DNA of 64,000 bases from Pelomonas caseinilytica (GCF_021353235.1 NZ_JAJTWT010000005.1:372001-436000); one strand, 5' to 3'; positions 7,653 to 17,473 are shown, counted from the first letter of the stretch. Notes: generated from the letters alone by a model not told the origin. Made by a program: numbers and translations.

Positions 7653-8305
7653 TCGGCGTCTCCGGCATCGAGCGGCGAGAACATCGGTGGCCTTTCGTCC
7701 AGGGCCACGGCCTCCTCGTCGCCCACCTCGGGGGCGGCGAGGGACTGGCACCAGTCGGGGTAGTGCAGCAGCCGCTTCGCGAAGAGCTGGGCATGGGCGT
7801 CGATGTCGGCGTCGCTGGCGCGGTGGGCGGCGTGCAGGATCTGCGGCGGCAGGTAGTGCATGCCGCAGGTCTTGGCCGACTGCTGGTAGGGCAGCAGGAA
7901 CTCGTCGATGAGGTGGTGGTTGTGGCCGGTGGGGTTGTAGCTTTCGGGGCCGCCGCCGGTGGAGACGACCAGCCAGAAGTCCTTGCCGTGCAGGGCCGTA
8001 CCGCCGGGGCCGTAGGCCCAGCCCAGGCGCAGCACCTCGTCCAGCCACAGCTTCTGCAGGGCCGGCATGCTGTACCAGTAGATGGGGTGCACCATGACGA
8101 CGAGCCGGGCGGCTTCGAGTGCGCGCTGCTCGGCCTCGACGTGGATGTGGAAGTCCGGGTAGAGGCGGTAGAGATCGCGCAGTTCGACGCGGCCGGCGGC
8201 CGGCGAGGCGCGCAGCGCCTGCAGCACGGCGCGGGTGGTGTTGGAGCGGCCCAGGTCGGGGTGGGCGGCGAGGACGAGGATGTCGCGGGCGGAACTGTCA
8301 GGCAT
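7649..8305 (-). CDS. kefF: KefF-like NAD(P)H:quinone oxidoreductase, Kef ancillary subunit
   Basis: 218 aa. Flavodoxin-like fold protein of the NQO1/KefF/MdaB family. It has ILVLAAHPDLGRSNTTRAVL (FMN loop) at the N-terminus, VVMVHPIYWYSMPALQKLWL, and VVSTGGGPESYNPTG. KefF binds the cytoplasmic face of KefC, activates it, and has quinone reductase activity. The 4-bp overlap with the downstream antiporter makes that partnership likely. The C-terminal ~20 residues (DERPPMFSPLDAGDAE) are a tail of unclear role. Confidence 0.85.
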   Translation of the reverse strand: MPDSSARDILVLAAHPDLGRSNTTRAVLQALRASPAAGRVELRDLYRLYPDFHIHVEAEQRALEAARLVVMVHPIYWYSMPALQKLWLDEVLRLGWAYGPGGTALHGKDFWLVVSTGGGPESYNPTGHNHHLIDEFLLPYQQSAKTCGMHYLPPQILHAAHRASDADIDAHAQLFAKRLLHYPDWCQSLAAPEVGDEEAVALDERPPMFSPLDAGDAE

Positions 8306-8356
8306 GGCCGGCTAGGTTACCGTGGCCGCACGACAGCCCGATCGTCTTGCACCCCA

Positions 8357-8812
8357 ATGCGCATCTTCGACACTCTCGCCGACCTGCAGCCCCTGGTGGG
8401 CCAGCCCCTGGGCCACAGCGACTGGATCACGGTCGACCAGGCCCGCGTCAACGCCTTCGCCGAGGCGACAGAGGACCGGCAATGGATTCACGTCGACCCC
8501 GAGCGCGCCCGCGGCGGGCCCTTCGGCGGGCCCATCGTCCACGGCTTCCTGACGCTCTCCCTCATCCCCTATTTCTTCGAGACCGGCTTTTCGGTGCGGG
8601 AGACCCGCATGGTCGTCAACTACGGCCTGAACAAGGTGCGCTTCACGGCGCCGGTCCCCGTGGGCAGCCGCCTGCGCGCGGCCTTCCGGCTGCTGGCCCT
8701 GGACGAGGTGGCCGGCGGCGCCACGCAGCTCACCGTCGAGGTGGCCATCGAGCGCGAGGGCGCGCCCAAGCCGGTGTGCGTGGCCGAGAGCCTGGCCAGG
8801 CACTACCGCTGA
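8357..8812 (+). CDS. MaoC-like hot-dog fold dehydratase (enoyl-CoA hydratase-like)
   Basis: 151 aa. The MaoC/R-hydratase motif is present: AFAEATEDRQWIHVDPERAR at about 35-54, with the Asp/His pair of the hydratase site, then GGPIVHGFLTLSL. This is the small single-domain (NodN/YddE-like) branch. It probably hydrates a trans-2-enoyl-CoA in fatty-acid or polyester metabolism; the substrate cannot be told from the sequence. Divergent from kefF with a 51-bp gap. The ATG at 8357 begins the conserved N-terminus MRIFDTLADL. Confidence 0.85.
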   Translation: MRIFDTLADLQPLVGQPLGHSDWITVDQARVNAFAEATEDRQWIHVDPERARGGPFGGPIVHGFLTLSLIPYFFETGFSVRETRMVVNYGLNKVRFTAPVPVGSRLRAAFRLLALDEVAGGATQLTVEVAIEREGAPKPVCVAESLARHYR

Positions 8813-8863
8813 GTCCGGCGTCGCCGGATAGCATCGCGGCCTTTCCAACGACGCCGCTGCTCC

Positions 8864-9769
8864 ATGGCCTCCAGCCTCTTCGTCCTGCTCGACGACATCG
8901 CCACCGTCCTGGACGACGTGGCCACCATGACCAAGGTCGCCGCCAAGAAGACGGCCGGCGTGCTCGGCGACGACCTGGCCCTCAATGCGCAGCAGGTCAC
9001 CGGCGTCAACGCCGACCGCGAGCTGCCCGTCGTCTGGGCCGTGGCCCGCGGCTCGCTGCTGAACAAGGCCATCCTCGTGCCGGGCGCCCTGGCCATCTCG
9101 GCCTTCGCGCCCTGGGCGGTCACGCCGCTGCTGATGCTGGGCGGGGCCTATCTGTGCTTCGAGGGCTTCGAGAAGCTGGCGCACAAGTTCCTGCACAGCG
9201 CCGACGAGGACCGCACCCACCACGAGGAGCACGTCAAGGCGCTCGTCGACGAGAAGGTCGATATGGCGGCCTACGAGCGCGACAAGGTCAAGGGCGCCAT
9301 CCGCACCGATTTCATCCTGTCCGCCGAGATCATCGTCATTGCCCTTGGCACCGTGGCCGGCGCCTCGCTGCAGCAGCAGCTGATCGTGCTGGTGGCGGTG
9401 TCCGTCGCGATGACGGTGGGCGTCTACGGCTTCGTGGCCGGTATCGTGAAGATGGACGACGTGGGCCTGTGGCTGTCGCGCAAGGCGGGTGGCCTGGCCC
9501 AGGCGGTGGGCCGTTTGCTGCTGGCCGCGGCGCCGCGGCTGATGAAGCTGCTGTCGGTGCTGGGCACGGCGGCGATGTTCCTGGTGGGCGGCGGCATCCT
9601 GGCGCACGGCATCCCGCTGTTGCACCATGCCGTCTCGCAGCTGGCCGAGGGCCAGGCTTGGCTGGCGAAGGCGGTGCTGGAGAACGGCGCCAATGCGCTC
9701 ATCGGCGTGGCGGCCGGCGCCCTGGTGCTGGCCGGCGTGGTGGCAGTGCAGAGGCTGCGCGGGCGCTGA
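8864..9769 (+). CDS. DUF808 (YedI) family inner-membrane protein
   Basis: 301 aa. The N-terminus MASSLFVLLDDIATVLDDVA followed by KVAAKKTAGVLGDDLALNAQ is the hallmark of the YedI/DUF808 family. Four or more hydrophobic segments follow (ILVPGALAISAFAPWAVTPL; IIVIALGTVAGASL; VLVAVSVAMTVGVYGFV; VLGTAAMFLVGGGIL; LIGVAAGALVLAGVV). Function unknown; suggestions of transport are inference. It stands alone, convergent with scpA. Confidence 0.9.
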   Translation: MASSLFVLLDDIATVLDDVATMTKVAAKKTAGVLGDDLALNAQQVTGVNADRELPVVWAVARGSLLNKAILVPGALAISAFAPWAVTPLLMLGGAYLCFEGFEKLAHKFLHSADEDRTHHEEHVKALVDEKVDMAAYERDKVKGAIRTDFILSAEIIVIALGTVAGASLQQQLIVLVAVSVAMTVGVYGFVAGIVKMDDVGLWLSRKAGGLAQAVGRLLLAAAPRLMKLLSVLGTAAMFLVGGGILAHGIPLLHHAVSQLAEGQAWLAKAVLENGANALIGVAAGALVLAGVVAVQRLRGR

Positions 9770-9785
9770 GGCCGGCGCCCGCCGC

Positions 9786-10625
9786 TCAGACCGGCGTGTA
9801 GGCCAGCCGCACGTAGATCGGCGCGAAGGCCTCGGCCTGGGTGATCTCGAGCAGGTGCTCGCGCGCCAGCTCCAGCATGGCGATGAAAGTGACGACGAGC
9901 ACGGCCTGGCCCCGCGTCACGTCGAAGAGCTGCTCGAACTCGACGAAGCGCTGGCCCTGCAGCCGGCGCAGCACGATGCTCATGTGCTCGCGCACCGACA
10001 GCTGCTCGCGACTGATGCGGTGATGCTGGTTGAGCTTGGCGCGCTTGAGGATGTCGAGCCAGGCCTCGCGCAGGTCGGCGGTGTCGACGTCGGGGAAGCG
10101 TGGCGAGAGCGACTGCTCGATGTGGACCTGGGCGCGCAGGAAGTCCCGCCCCAGCTGCGGCAGCCGGTCCAGCCGAGCGGCGGCGAGCTTCATCTGCTCG
10201 TACTCCAGCAGGCGCCGCACCAGCTCGGCCCGCGGGTCCTCGGCCTCCTTGCCGTCCTCGGTCTTCTTGGGCGGCAGCAGCATGCGCGACTTGATCTCGA
10301 TGAGCATGGCCGCCATCAGCAGGTATTCGCTGGCCAGCTCCAGGTTGTGCTGGCGGATCTGCTCGACGTAGCTCAGGTACTGGCGCGTCACGTCGGCCAG
10401 CGGGATGTCGAGGATGTTGAAGTTCTGCTTGCGGATCAGGTAGAGCAGCAGGTCCAGCGGCCCCTGGAAGGCCTCCAGGAAGACCTCCAGCGCGTCCGGC
10501 GGGATGTAGAGGTCCAGCGGCAGCTGGAACAGCGGCTCGCCGTAGAGGCGGGCCACCGCCACGGTGTCCACCGCCTCGGGCAGGCCCGACTCGACGTGGC
10601 TGGGCTCGTCGGCCACGGCGGTCAC
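9786..10625 (-). CDS. scpA: Segregation and condensation protein ScpA
   Basis: 279 aa. Kleisin subunit of the SMC-ScpAB condensin that compacts and segregates the chromosome. The kleisin N-terminal motif FQGPLDLLLYLIRKQNFNIL lies at about residues 53-72, preceded by a betaproteobacterial extension (YGEPLFQLPLDLYIPPDALE). EYLLMAAMLIEIKSRMLLP is the second signature. A C-terminal winged-helix segment (FDVTRGQAVLVVTFIAMLEL) contacts the SMC head. scpB is not adjacent. It follows the DUF3460 gene by 6 bp, so both are probably cotranscribed. Confidence 0.93.
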   Translation of the reverse strand: MTAVADEPSHVESGLPEAVDTVAVARLYGEPLFQLPLDLYIPPDALEVFLEAFQGPLDLLLYLIRKQNFNILDIPLADVTRQYLSYVEQIRQHNLELASEYLLMAAMLIEIKSRMLLPPKKTEDGKEAEDPRAELVRRLLEYEQMKLAAARLDRLPQLGRDFLRAQVHIEQSLSPRFPDVDTADLREAWLDILKRAKLNQHHRISREQLSVREHMSIVLRRLQGQRFVEFEQLFDVTRGQAVLVVTFIAMLELAREHLLEITQAEAFAPIYVRLAYTPV

Positions 10626-10631
10626 GGCGGC

Positions 10632-10835
10632 TTACTTGGCGTCGGTCTGGTAGACGTAGGGCTTCTGGGCCACGCGCGCGGCGTTGAAGTCGGCCTGGGC
10701 GGCGCGGTCCTGGGGCTTGTCCCAGAGCAGGGCACGGCCGGCACGCTGCTCGGCTTCCAGGGTGGGGCGCTGGGCCTTGAGCTGCTCGATGAATTGGGTG
10801 ACTTCGGACTTGTAGGGCTTCCAGAACAGCGGCAT
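10632..10835 (-). CDS. DUF3460 family small protein
   Basis: 67 aa. Short conserved protein of betaproteobacteria. The core EAEQRAGRALLWDKP (about 27-41) is diagnostic and the C-terminus KPYVYQTDAK is also conserved in the family. No membrane segment. Function unknown. Six bp upstream of scpA; a gene pair of this kind is recalled from other Burkholderiales. Confidence 0.85.
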   Translation of the reverse strand: MPLFWKPYKSEVTQFIEQLKAQRPTLEAEQRAGRALLWDKPQDRAAQADFNAARVAQKPYVYQTDAK

Positions 10836-10852
10836 GGCGGGGGTCTCTTCGG

Positions 10853-12505
10853 CTAGGCCGGTGATTTTAGATCGGCGAGCGAGGTGACGATGCCGCCGGC
10901 GCCCAGCTCGTCGGCCAAGCCGGCGCGGCGCAGCAGGTCCAGCGGCTGGGCGTTGAGCTGGGCCAGCACCAGCCGCGCGCCACGCTTGGCCAGCGTGCGG
11001 TGCAGGTCGCGCAGGGCCTCCATGCCCGAGGTGTCGAGCTGCACGAGCTGGTGCATCTGCAGCACGAGGGTGCGGGTGCCGGGCGGGAGCTGGTCGGGCA
11101 GGGCCTCGAGCTTGCCGATGGCGCCGAAAAAGAGGGCCCCGTAGAGCTCGAAGCCCACGCAGCCTTCGGGCACGGCCGTGCTCGCCATGGGCCGCAGCTG
11201 GAAGAGCTGGCTCATGCGGTAGACGAAGAAGAGGCAGGCCGTGACGAGGCCCACTTCCACGGCCACGGTCAGGTCAGTCACCACGGTCAGCGTGAAGGTG
11301 CCCACCAGCAGCGTGCGGTAGGTGAGGTTGAAGCGCTTGAGCCGCGCGAACTCGTGCCATTCGCCCATGTTCCAGGCCACGACGAGCAGGATGCCCGCCA
11401 GCGCCGCCAGCGGCACGTGCACCGCCAGCGGCGCCGCCACGAGCAGGATGAGCAGCAAGACGAGGGCATGCACGAGGCCGGCCACCGGGCTGGTGCCGCC
11501 GGCCCGGATGTTGGTGACCGTGCGGGCGATGGTGCCCGTGGCCGGCAGGCCGCCGAAGAGGGGGGCGGCGAAGTTGGCGATGCCCTGGGCCATCAGCTCC
11601 TGGTTGGGGTCGTGGCGAGGCAGTTCGGGCGTGAGCCTGTCGGCCACCCGGGCGCACAGCAGCGACTCGATGGCACCCAGCAAAGCCAGGGTCAGCGTCG
11701 GGATGACGAGCTGCTGCATGCCGGCCCAGCTCATGGCCGGCCAGGACAGCGCCGGCAGGGACCGCGGGATGCCACCGAAGCGGCTGCCGATGGTTTCGAG
11801 CGGCAGCTGCAGCAGGGCCGTCGCCGCCGTGGCGCCGACCAGGGCGATGACGGTGCTGGGCAGCAGGGCCATCCAGCGGCGCACGCCGCTCAGCGGCTTG
11901 TCCTGCACGATGTTCTTGGGCCAGAGCAGCACGATGGCCATGCAGGCCGCGGCCATGACCGGGGCCACGGGGTTGAAGCCGCCGAGGTGCTGGTGCAGGG
12001 CCCCGATCTGGCCGAAGAAATCGGCCGGCATCTTCTCGATGCGCAGGCCGAGGAAGTCCTTGAGCTGGGCCAGGGCGATGAGCACCGCGATGCCGTTGGT
12101 GAAGCCGGTGACGATGGCCACCGGGATGTAGCGCACCAGCGCGCCAAGGCGTAGGGCGCCCATCAACAGAAGTAGCAGGCCGGCCCCCATGGTGGCGATG
12201 AGCAGGTTGGCCAGGCCGTGGCGTTGCAGGATGCCGTAGACGACGACGATGAAGGCGCCGGCCGGCCCGCCGATCTGCACGCTGGAGCCGCCGAGCAGCG
12301 AGATCAGGAACCCGGCGACCACGGCGGTGGCCAGGCCCTGCTCGGGGCGCAGGCCGGAGGCGATGGCGAAGGCAAGCGCCAGCGGCAGCGCGACGATCCC
12401 GACCGTCAGGCCGGCGCCGAGGTCAGCGAGCAGGCGCTCCCGCGAGTAGCCCGACAGCAGCGCCAGGCTGCGCGGGCGGAACGGATGCAGGCGGGGAAGG
12501 GGCAT
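10853..12505 (-). CDS. SulP family anion transporter with STAS domain
   Basis: 550 aa. Inner-membrane anion permease. The N-terminal ~420 residues carry the SulP core with 10-14 helices, including GIVALPLALAFAIASGLRPE, the sulfate transporter signature GGSSVQIGGPAGAFIVVVYG, and NIRAGGTSPVAGLVHALVLL. The C-terminal ~120 residues form a cytosolic STAS domain (LVLQMHQLVQLDTSGMEALR). Substrate could be sulfate, bicarbonate or a dicarboxylate and cannot be read from the sequence. No carbonic anhydrase or sulfate-assimilation gene lies beside it. Confidence 0.9.
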   Translation of the reverse strand: MPLPRLHPFRPRSLALLSGYSRERLLADLGAGLTVGIVALPLALAFAIASGLRPEQGLATAVVAGFLISLLGGSSVQIGGPAGAFIVVVYGILQRHGLANLLIATMGAGLLLLLMGALRLGALVRYIPVAIVTGFTNGIAVLIALAQLKDFLGLRIEKMPADFFGQIGALHQHLGGFNPVAPVMAAACMAIVLLWPKNIVQDKPLSGVRRWMALLPSTVIALVGATAATALLQLPLETIGSRFGGIPRSLPALSWPAMSWAGMQQLVIPTLTLALLGAIESLLCARVADRLTPELPRHDPNQELMAQGIANFAAPLFGGLPATGTIARTVTNIRAGGTSPVAGLVHALVLLLILLVAAPLAVHVPLAALAGILLVVAWNMGEWHEFARLKRFNLTYRTLLVGTFTLTVVTDLTVAVEVGLVTACLFFVYRMSQLFQLRPMASTAVPEGCVGFELYGALFFGAIGKLEALPDQLPPGTRTLVLQMHQLVQLDTSGMEALRDLHRTLAKRGARLVLAQLNAQPLDLLRRAGLADELGAGGIVTSLADLKSPA

Positions 12506-12645
12506 GGAACCTCCGGGGGCTGGGACACGACGCGGCGGGCGTCGTGACGGGAGGTCCGCAGTGGTGGCGCTCGGCGATGAAGCGCCGGCGCCGGGTGAGG
12601 CCGAGGGTTCCGAGCGGGGTTCGTGGCGTCGCTCGGCTCATGGGC

Positions 12646-14691
12646 TCAGCGTACCCGCATGCCCGGCTGCGCGCCGGTGTGGGGTTCCAGCACGAAGATG
12701 CCGGGATGGGCCTTCTCGTCAGCGTGGCTGGCGGCCAGCACCATGCCCTCGCTGACGCCGAACTTCATCTTGCGCGGGGCGAGGTTGGCGACGAGCACGG
12801 TCAGCTTGCCTTCGAGGTCCTCGGGCTTGTAGGCGCTCTTGATGCCGCTGAAGACGTTGCGCAGCCTGCCCTCGCCAGCGTCAAGGGTCAGGCGCAGCAG
12901 CTTGTCCGAGCCCTCGACGTGCTCGGCCTTGACGATGCGGGCGATGCGCAGGTCGACCTTGGCGAAGTCGTCGATCTTGATCTCCGCGGCGATGTCCTCG
13001 CCGCCGGGGCTGACCTGGACCGGCGCGGGAGCCTCGAACAGGGCCTCGACCTTGGCGAGGTCCACGCGCTGCATCAGGTGCTGGTAGGTGCCGATCTCGT
13101 GGGCGCTGAGTGCGCGCCCGGCGTCGGCCCACTGCAGGGGCTCGATCCTGAGGAAGGCCTCGACCTGGGCCGCCAGGGCCGGCAGCACGGGCTTGAGGTA
13201 GATCGTCAGCAGCCGGAAGGCCTCGATGCAGACGCTGCAGACGTCGTGCAAGGCGGCATCCATGCCCTGCTGCTTGGCCAGCTCCCAGGGCTTGTGCTGG
13301 TCGACGAACTCGTTGACCTTGTCGGCCAGGGCCATGATCTCGCGCAGGGCCTTGCCGAACTCGCGCTCCTCGTACAACTCGGCGATGGCGGCGCTGTGGG
13401 CCCGCAGCGTCTCGAGCAGGGCCGAGCCTTCGACGCCGAGGTCGCCGCTCAACCTGCCGTCGAAACGCTTGGTCAGGAAGCCGGCCGCGCGCGAGGCGAT
13501 GTTGATGTACTTGCCGACGAGGTCGCTGTTGATGCGGGCGGCGAAGTCCTCGGGGTTGAAGTCGATGTCCTCAACCTTGGCGTTGAGCTTGGCGGCGATG
13601 TAGTAGCGCAGCCATTCGGCGTTCAGGCCCAGGCTCAGGTACTTGAGCGGGTCCAGCCCCGTGCCGCGGCTCTTGCTCATCTTCTCGCCGCCGTTGACGG
13701 TCATGAAGCCGTGCACGAAGACGTGGTTGGGCGTCTTGCGTCCGCTGAAGTGCAGCATCGCCGGCCAGAACAGCGTGTGGAAGTAGGTGATGTCCTTGCC
13801 GATGAAATGGATCTGCTCCACCGACGGGTCGGCCATGAAGGCGTCGAAGTCCTTGCCAATCTTGCCGAAGTAGTTCTTCAGCGAGGCCAGGTAGCCGATG
13901 GGCGCGTCCAGCCAGACGTAGAAATACTTGCCCGGCGCGTCGGGGATCTCGATGCCGAAATAAGGCGCGTCGCGGCTGATGTCCCAGTCGCTGAGCTTGT
14001 TGGCGCCATCCTCGTCGGCGGCGAACCACTCGCGGATCTTGTTCAGCACCTCGGGCTGCAGCCGGCCGGCCTCCTGGGTCCACTGGGTCAGGAAGTCGAC
14101 GCAGCGCGGATCGCTCAGCTTGAAGAAGTAGTGCTCGCTGCTCTTGAGCACCGGCGTCGCGCCGGACAGCACCGAGTAGGGGTTCTTCAGTTCGGTGGGC
14201 GCGTAGACCGCGCCGCAGACCTCGCAGGAGTCGCCGTACTGGTCCTTCGCGCCGCATTTGGGGCACTCGCCCTTGATGAAGCGGTCCGGCAGGAACATGG
14301 CCTTGGCCGGGTCGAAGAACTGCTCGATGGTCTTGACCTCGATCAGCTCGTGCTGGCGCAGCGCCAGGTAGACGGCCTTGGACAGCTCGTGGTTCTCCGG
14401 CCCGTCGGTGGAGTGCCAGTTGTCGAAGCTGATGTGGAAGCCGTCCAGGTATTGCTTGCGTCCGGCCGCGATGCCGGCGACGAATTCCTGGGGGGTCTTA
14501 CCGGCCTTCTCGGCCGCGATCATGATGGGCGCGCCGTGGGCGTCGTCCGCGCAGACGAAGTGCACCGTCGAGCCCGCCATGCGCTGGAAGCGCACCCAGA
14601 TGTCGGCCTGGGTGTACTCCATGATGTGGCCGATGTGGAAACCGGCGTTGGCATAGGGCAGGGCGGTCGTGACGAAAAGCTGGCGGGGCAT
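12646..14691 (-). CDS. metG: Methionyl-tRNA synthetase
   Basis: 681 aa. Charges tRNA-Met. The class I HIGH motif appears as [16 protein letters not shown] near residues 16-30. A zinc knuckle in the connective peptide reads CPKCG...CEVCG near 137-155, which marks the zinc-containing MetG1 type. KMSKS is exact ([13 protein letters not shown], about 334-346). The C-terminal ~110 residues form the tRNA-binding OB-fold dimerisation domain ([20 protein letters not shown]). Full length. Located 54 bp downstream of a small basic protein gene. Confidence 0.97.
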   Translation of the reverse strand: MPRQLFVTTALPYANAGFHIGHIMEYTQADIWVRFQRMAGSTVHFVCADDAHGAPIMIAAEKAGKTPQEFVAGIAAGRKQYLDGFHISFDNWHSTDGPENHELSKAVYLALRQHELIEVKTIEQFFDPAKAMFLPDRFIKGECPKCGAKDQYGDSCEVCGAVYAPTELKNPYSVLSGATPVLKSSEHYFFKLSDPRCVDFLTQWTQEAGRLQPEVLNKIREWFAADEDGANKLSDWDISRDAPYFGIEIPDAPGKYFYVWLDAPIGYLASLKNYFGKIGKDFDAFMADPSVEQIHFIGKDITYFHTLFWPAMLHFSGRKTPNHVFVHGFMTVNGGEKMSKSRGTGLDPLKYLSLGLNAEWLRYYIAAKLNAKVEDIDFNPEDFAARINSDLVGKYINIASRAAGFLTKRFDGRLSGDLGVEGSALLETLRAHSAAIAELYEEREFGKALREIMALADKVNEFVDQHKPWELAKQQGMDAALHDVCSVCIEAFRLLTIYLKPVLPALAAQVEAFLRIEPLQWADAGRALSAHEIGTYQHLMQRVDLAKVEALFEAPAPVQVSPGGEDIAAEIKIDDFAKVDLRIARIVKAEHVEGSDKLLRLTLDAGEGRLRNVFSGIKSAYKPEDLEGKLTVLVANLAPRKMKFGVSEGMVLAASHADEKAHPGIFVLEPHTGAQPGMRVR

Positions 14692-14745
14692 GACGGCGGG
14701 GGCCTTGGTGACAGCGGCGCATGCGCCGCGGGAAAACCGCCGATT

Positions 14746-14925
14746 CTAGGTTTGCGGCTTGGCCGGATCGGACGGTGCGGTCGTCTCGCCTTCGGCCTGC
14801 GGTTCATCGGGCGCGGCGGCCTCGTCAGGCTTGCCGTTGAGCTTGCGCTGGCGCTTCTCTTCGGCCTTGCGTTTCTTGGCCAATTCGCGCTGGCGCTTTT
14901 CGTAGCTGTAGTTCGGGGTAGCCAA
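14746..14925 (-). CDS. Small charged protein, conserved in Burkholderiales (TTG start)
   Basis: 59 aa from a TTG at 14925. The start is chosen because a near-perfect Shine-Dalgarno (AAAGGAGAG) sits 7 bp upstream and the family N-terminus reads ATPNYSYEKRQRELAKKRKA. The first half is a highly basic K/R/E helix that could bind nucleic acid or form a coiled coil; the second half is acidic, P/E/A-rich and probably disordered. No known domain. It may share a transcript with metG, whose ATG lies 54 bp downstream. Confidence 0.7.
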   Translation of the reverse strand: MATPNYSYEKRQRELAKKRKAEEKRQRKLNGKPDEAAAPDEPQAEGETTAPSDPAKPQT

Positions 14926-15528
14926 ATGGACTCTCCTTTGAGGATGCGGCCGGCCCAATGTAGCGTGCGCCGAGGCCGCGGGCGCTCCCAAGTTGGCGCC
15001 GAAACCTCCACGGCGCATCAACGATCACGCTTAAGTCACTGATTCGTAACAGTTCCGCGAGCTATCCACCGACTCTGTGGAAAACTTTGTGGAGAACCCC
15101 CTCGCATCGCCGCCAAACCCTTGTGCGATGCGGCTCCGCTTAGGTTGCCCGTTTTTTGAGCAGCCATGTCGACGCTATATGAATCAATCACTTAGCGGCT
15201 AGCTGCCGCAGTTGGCGCGGATGAGATGACTCAGGGTCCAAAAGACTTGACGGCTGCCAGAAGTGGGGATAAGTCAAGCCGCGCATGAGCCTTGTCGCGG
15301 GTCTGGAGGACAGCGCGGCGGTGTTTGTCCCCGCCAGCTGTGGACAAGTCTGTGGGCCGGCTGACGACAGCGGCGCTAAGTGCTTGATCGGCCATCCTGT
15401 GGTTTGCCCTGCCTGTTTTTGAGGCGGTCCGCCGTGTCGTCCTGGGGGCAGTCCCCGAGCGGGGTGTCCGTCGGCGACGGATAAACTCGCGGCCTTTTGA
15501 CGAGGCGCTGGCGGGCGATGAGGGGCAG
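14926..15528. other. Gene-free region upstream of minC
   Basis: About 600 bp without a convincing coding sequence; open frames here are antisense or lack a start with RBS. It contains several DnaA-box-like 9-mers (separate entry), a somewhat AT-richer stretch around 15,140-15,200, and presumably the minC promoter. No RNA family was recognised. Confidence 0.6.
15062..15347. promoter_or_regulatory. Cluster of DnaA-box-like 9-mers
   Basis: Against the DnaA box TTATCCACA, reading either strand: 15062-15070 (CTATCCACC, 7/9), 15076-15084 (TTTTCCACA on minus, 8/9), 15088-15096 (TTCTCCACA on minus, 8/9), 15264-15272 (TTATCCCCA on minus, 8/9) and 15339-15347 (TTGTCCACA on minus, 8/9). Four 8/9 matches in under 300 bp exceed the roughly 0.1 expected from random sequence. 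Whether DnaA binds is inference. Confidence 0.4.
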
Positions 15529-16359
15529 ATGGCGGACATGACGAGGGACAGCGGCGGTCGCAGGAGCGCCCAGCGCGCCGGCGCGTTCGAGTTGAAGTCG
15601 CGCCGCTTCAGCCTGCTGGGCCTGGTGCTGCACAGCGCCGACATGGCCGAGATCGCGGCCGACTGGGCGGCGCGCGTCGGCTCCGGCGGCCCGGCCTTCG
15701 AGCACGAGCCCGTGGTCATCGACCTCAGCCTGGTGCCGCGCGCCCTGGCCGCAGCCACCGAGGCGCCCGAAGGGCAGGCGCCGCTGGCCCTGGACGGCCC
15801 CGCGCCGGTGGACCTGCGCGCCGTCGTCGAGATGCTGCGCGCCAGCCAGCTGCAGCCGGTGGCGGTGGCCGGGGCCACGGCCGACGAACTCGCCGTGGCG
15901 CGGGAGCTCGGTCTTGCGGACGCGGCCGACGAGCCTGCGGCCGAACGCCCTGTCCAGGCGGCGCCGGCCGAGGTGGTGCGCGAGATCACCGTCGAGAAGA
16001 TCATCGAAAAACCCGCGGCGCCCGCGCCCACCCTGGTCGTCGACAAGCCGCTGCGCTCCGGCCAGCAGGTCTATGCCAAGGGCGGCGACCTGGTCGTGCT
16101 GGCGGTGGTGAGCCACGGCGCCGAAGTGATCGCCGACGGCAGCATCCACATCTACGCACCGCTGCGCGGCAAGGCCATCGCCGGCGCCCGCGGCGATACC
16201 TCGGCGCGCATCTACACGCGCAGCCTCGAGGCCGAGCTGCTGGCCGTCGCCGGCATCTACCGCACCGCCGAGAACCCGCTGCCCGCCGACGTCGCGGGCA
16301 AGCCGGCCCAGGTCTATCTCCAGGGCGAGAAGCTGCTGTTGCAGCCGCTGCCCGCCTAA
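15529..16359 (+). CDS. minC: Septum site-determining protein MinC
   Basis: 276 aa. FtsZ polymerisation inhibitor that blocks septation away from midcell. The N-terminal FtsZ-binding domain ([20 protein letters not shown]) is followed by a linker with a run of Ala/Glu/Val around residues 130-165. The C-terminal beta-helix that dimerises and binds MinD has [20 protein letters not shown], then [20 protein letters not shown]. First gene of minC-minD-minE; minD starts 27 bp later. ATG at 15529 accepted; a slightly later start is not excluded. Confidence 0.95.
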   Translation: MADMTRDSGGRRSAQRAGAFELKSRRFSLLGLVLHSADMAEIAADWAARVGSGGPAFEHEPVVIDLSLVPRALAAATEAPEGQAPLALDGPAPVDLRAVVEMLRASQLQPVAVAGATADELAVARELGLADAADEPAAERPVQAAPAEVVREITVEKIIEKPAAPAPTLVVDKPLRSGQQVYAKGGDLVVLAVVSHGAEVIADGSIHIYAPLRGKAIAGARGDTSARIYTRSLEAELLAVAGIYRTAENPLPADVAGKPAQVYLQGEKLLLQPLPA

Positions 16360-16386
16360 GAAGCTAACAACGCAAGGAACACCCAG

Positions 16387-17202
16387 ATGACCAAGATCGT
16401 CGTCGTCACCTCCGGCAAGGGCGGGGTCGGCAAGACCACCACCAGCGCGAGCTTCGCCACCGGCCTCGCGATGCGGGGCTTCAAGACCTGCGTCATCGAC
16501 TTCGACGTCGGCTTGCGCAACCTCGACCTCATCATGGGCGTCGAACGCCGCGTGGTGTATGACCTCATCAACGTCATCAACGACGAGATCAAGCTGACCC
16601 AGGCCCTCATCAAGGACAAGCAGCTCGACAAGCTCTACATCCTGGCCGCCTCGCAGACGCGCGACAAGGACGCCCTCAAGCAGGAAGGCGTGGAGCGCGT
16701 GCTCGACGAACTCAAGGCGATGGAATTCGACTACATCGTCTGCGACTCGCCGGCCGGCATCGAGACCGGCGCGCTGATGGCCATGCACTACGCCGACGAG
16801 GCGCTGGTCGTCACCAACCCCGAGGTCTCCTCGGTGCGCGACAGCGACCGCATCCTCGGCATGCTCTCCAGCAAGACCAAGCGCGCCATCGAGGGCGGCG
16901 AGCCGGTGAAGGAGCACCTGCTCATCACCCGCTACAACCCCAATCGCGTGGAAGGCGGCCAGATGCTCAGCCTGGACGACATCCACGAGATCCTGCGCAC
17001 GCCGCTGATCGGCGTCATCCCCGAGAGCGAGAGCGTGCTGCAGGCCTCCAACCAGGGCACGCCGGCAATCCACCTGCAGGGCACGGACGTGGCCGAGGCC
17101 TACAAGGACGTGGTGGCCCGCTTCCTCGGCGAGGACAAGCCCATGCGCTTCACCGAAGCCGTGAAGCAGAGCTGGTTCAAGCGCGTCTTCGGCGGCAAGT
17201 GA
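16387..17202 (+). CDS. minD: Septum site-determining ATPase MinD
   Basis: 271 aa. Membrane-associated ParA/MinD ATPase that recruits MinC and oscillates with MinE. The deviant Walker A motif [12 protein letters not shown] lies at residues 9-20, with the signature lysine at 11; Walker B-type strands include [13 protein letters not shown]. The extreme C-terminus ([12 protein letters not shown]) is the amphipathic membrane-targeting helix. Full length and in standard operon order. Confidence 0.98.
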   Translation: MTKIVVVTSGKGGVGKTTTSASFATGLAMRGFKTCVIDFDVGLRNLDLIMGVERRVVYDLINVINDEIKLTQALIKDKQLDKLYILAASQTRDKDALKQEGVERVLDELKAMEFDYIVCDSPAGIETGALMAMHYADEALVVTNPEVSSVRDSDRILGMLSSKTKRAIEGGEPVKEHLLITRYNPNRVEGGQMLSLDDIHEILRTPLIGVIPESESVLQASNQGTPAIHLQGTDVAEAYKDVVARFLGEDKPMRFTEAVKQSWFKRVFGGK

Positions 17203-17215
17203 GGGAGGCCTGCAA

Positions 17216-17473
17216 ATGGGATTCCTGAACTTCTTCCTCGGCGAGAAGAAAAGCTCGGCCAGCGTCGCCAAGGAGCGGCTGCAGCTCATCCTCGCCCACG
17301 AGCGCAACGGCCGCAGCGCCAGCCCCGACTACCTGCCGCAACTGCAGAAGGAACTGGTGGCCGTCATCAGCAAGTACGTGTCCATCAACCCTGACGACAT
17401 CAAGGTCCACATGGAACGCCAGGGCGACCTCGAAGTCCTCGAAGTCAAGATCGAGCTTCCCGAAGCCAAATAA
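17216..17473 (+). CDS. minE: Cell division topological specificity factor MinE
   Basis: 85 aa. Stimulates the MinD ATPase and drives pole-to-pole oscillation. The N-terminal membrane and MinD-binding part reads [20 protein letters not shown] then [12 protein letters not shown]; the C-terminal dimerisation domain contains [20 protein letters not shown]. Starts 13 bp after minD. A GC-rich stem (CGGGCC...GGCCCG, about 17,501-17,519) follows and might end the operon. Confidence 0.97.
   Translation: MGFLNFFLGEKKSSASVAKERLQLILAHERNGRSASPDYLPQLQKELVAVISKYVSINPDDIKVHMERQGDLEVLEVKIELPEAK

Noticed and set aside
15062-15347. Primary chromosomal origin oriC
   Set aside because: No dnaA, dnaN, gyrB or rpmH gene is near; DnaA-box-like sites alone do not define oriC.
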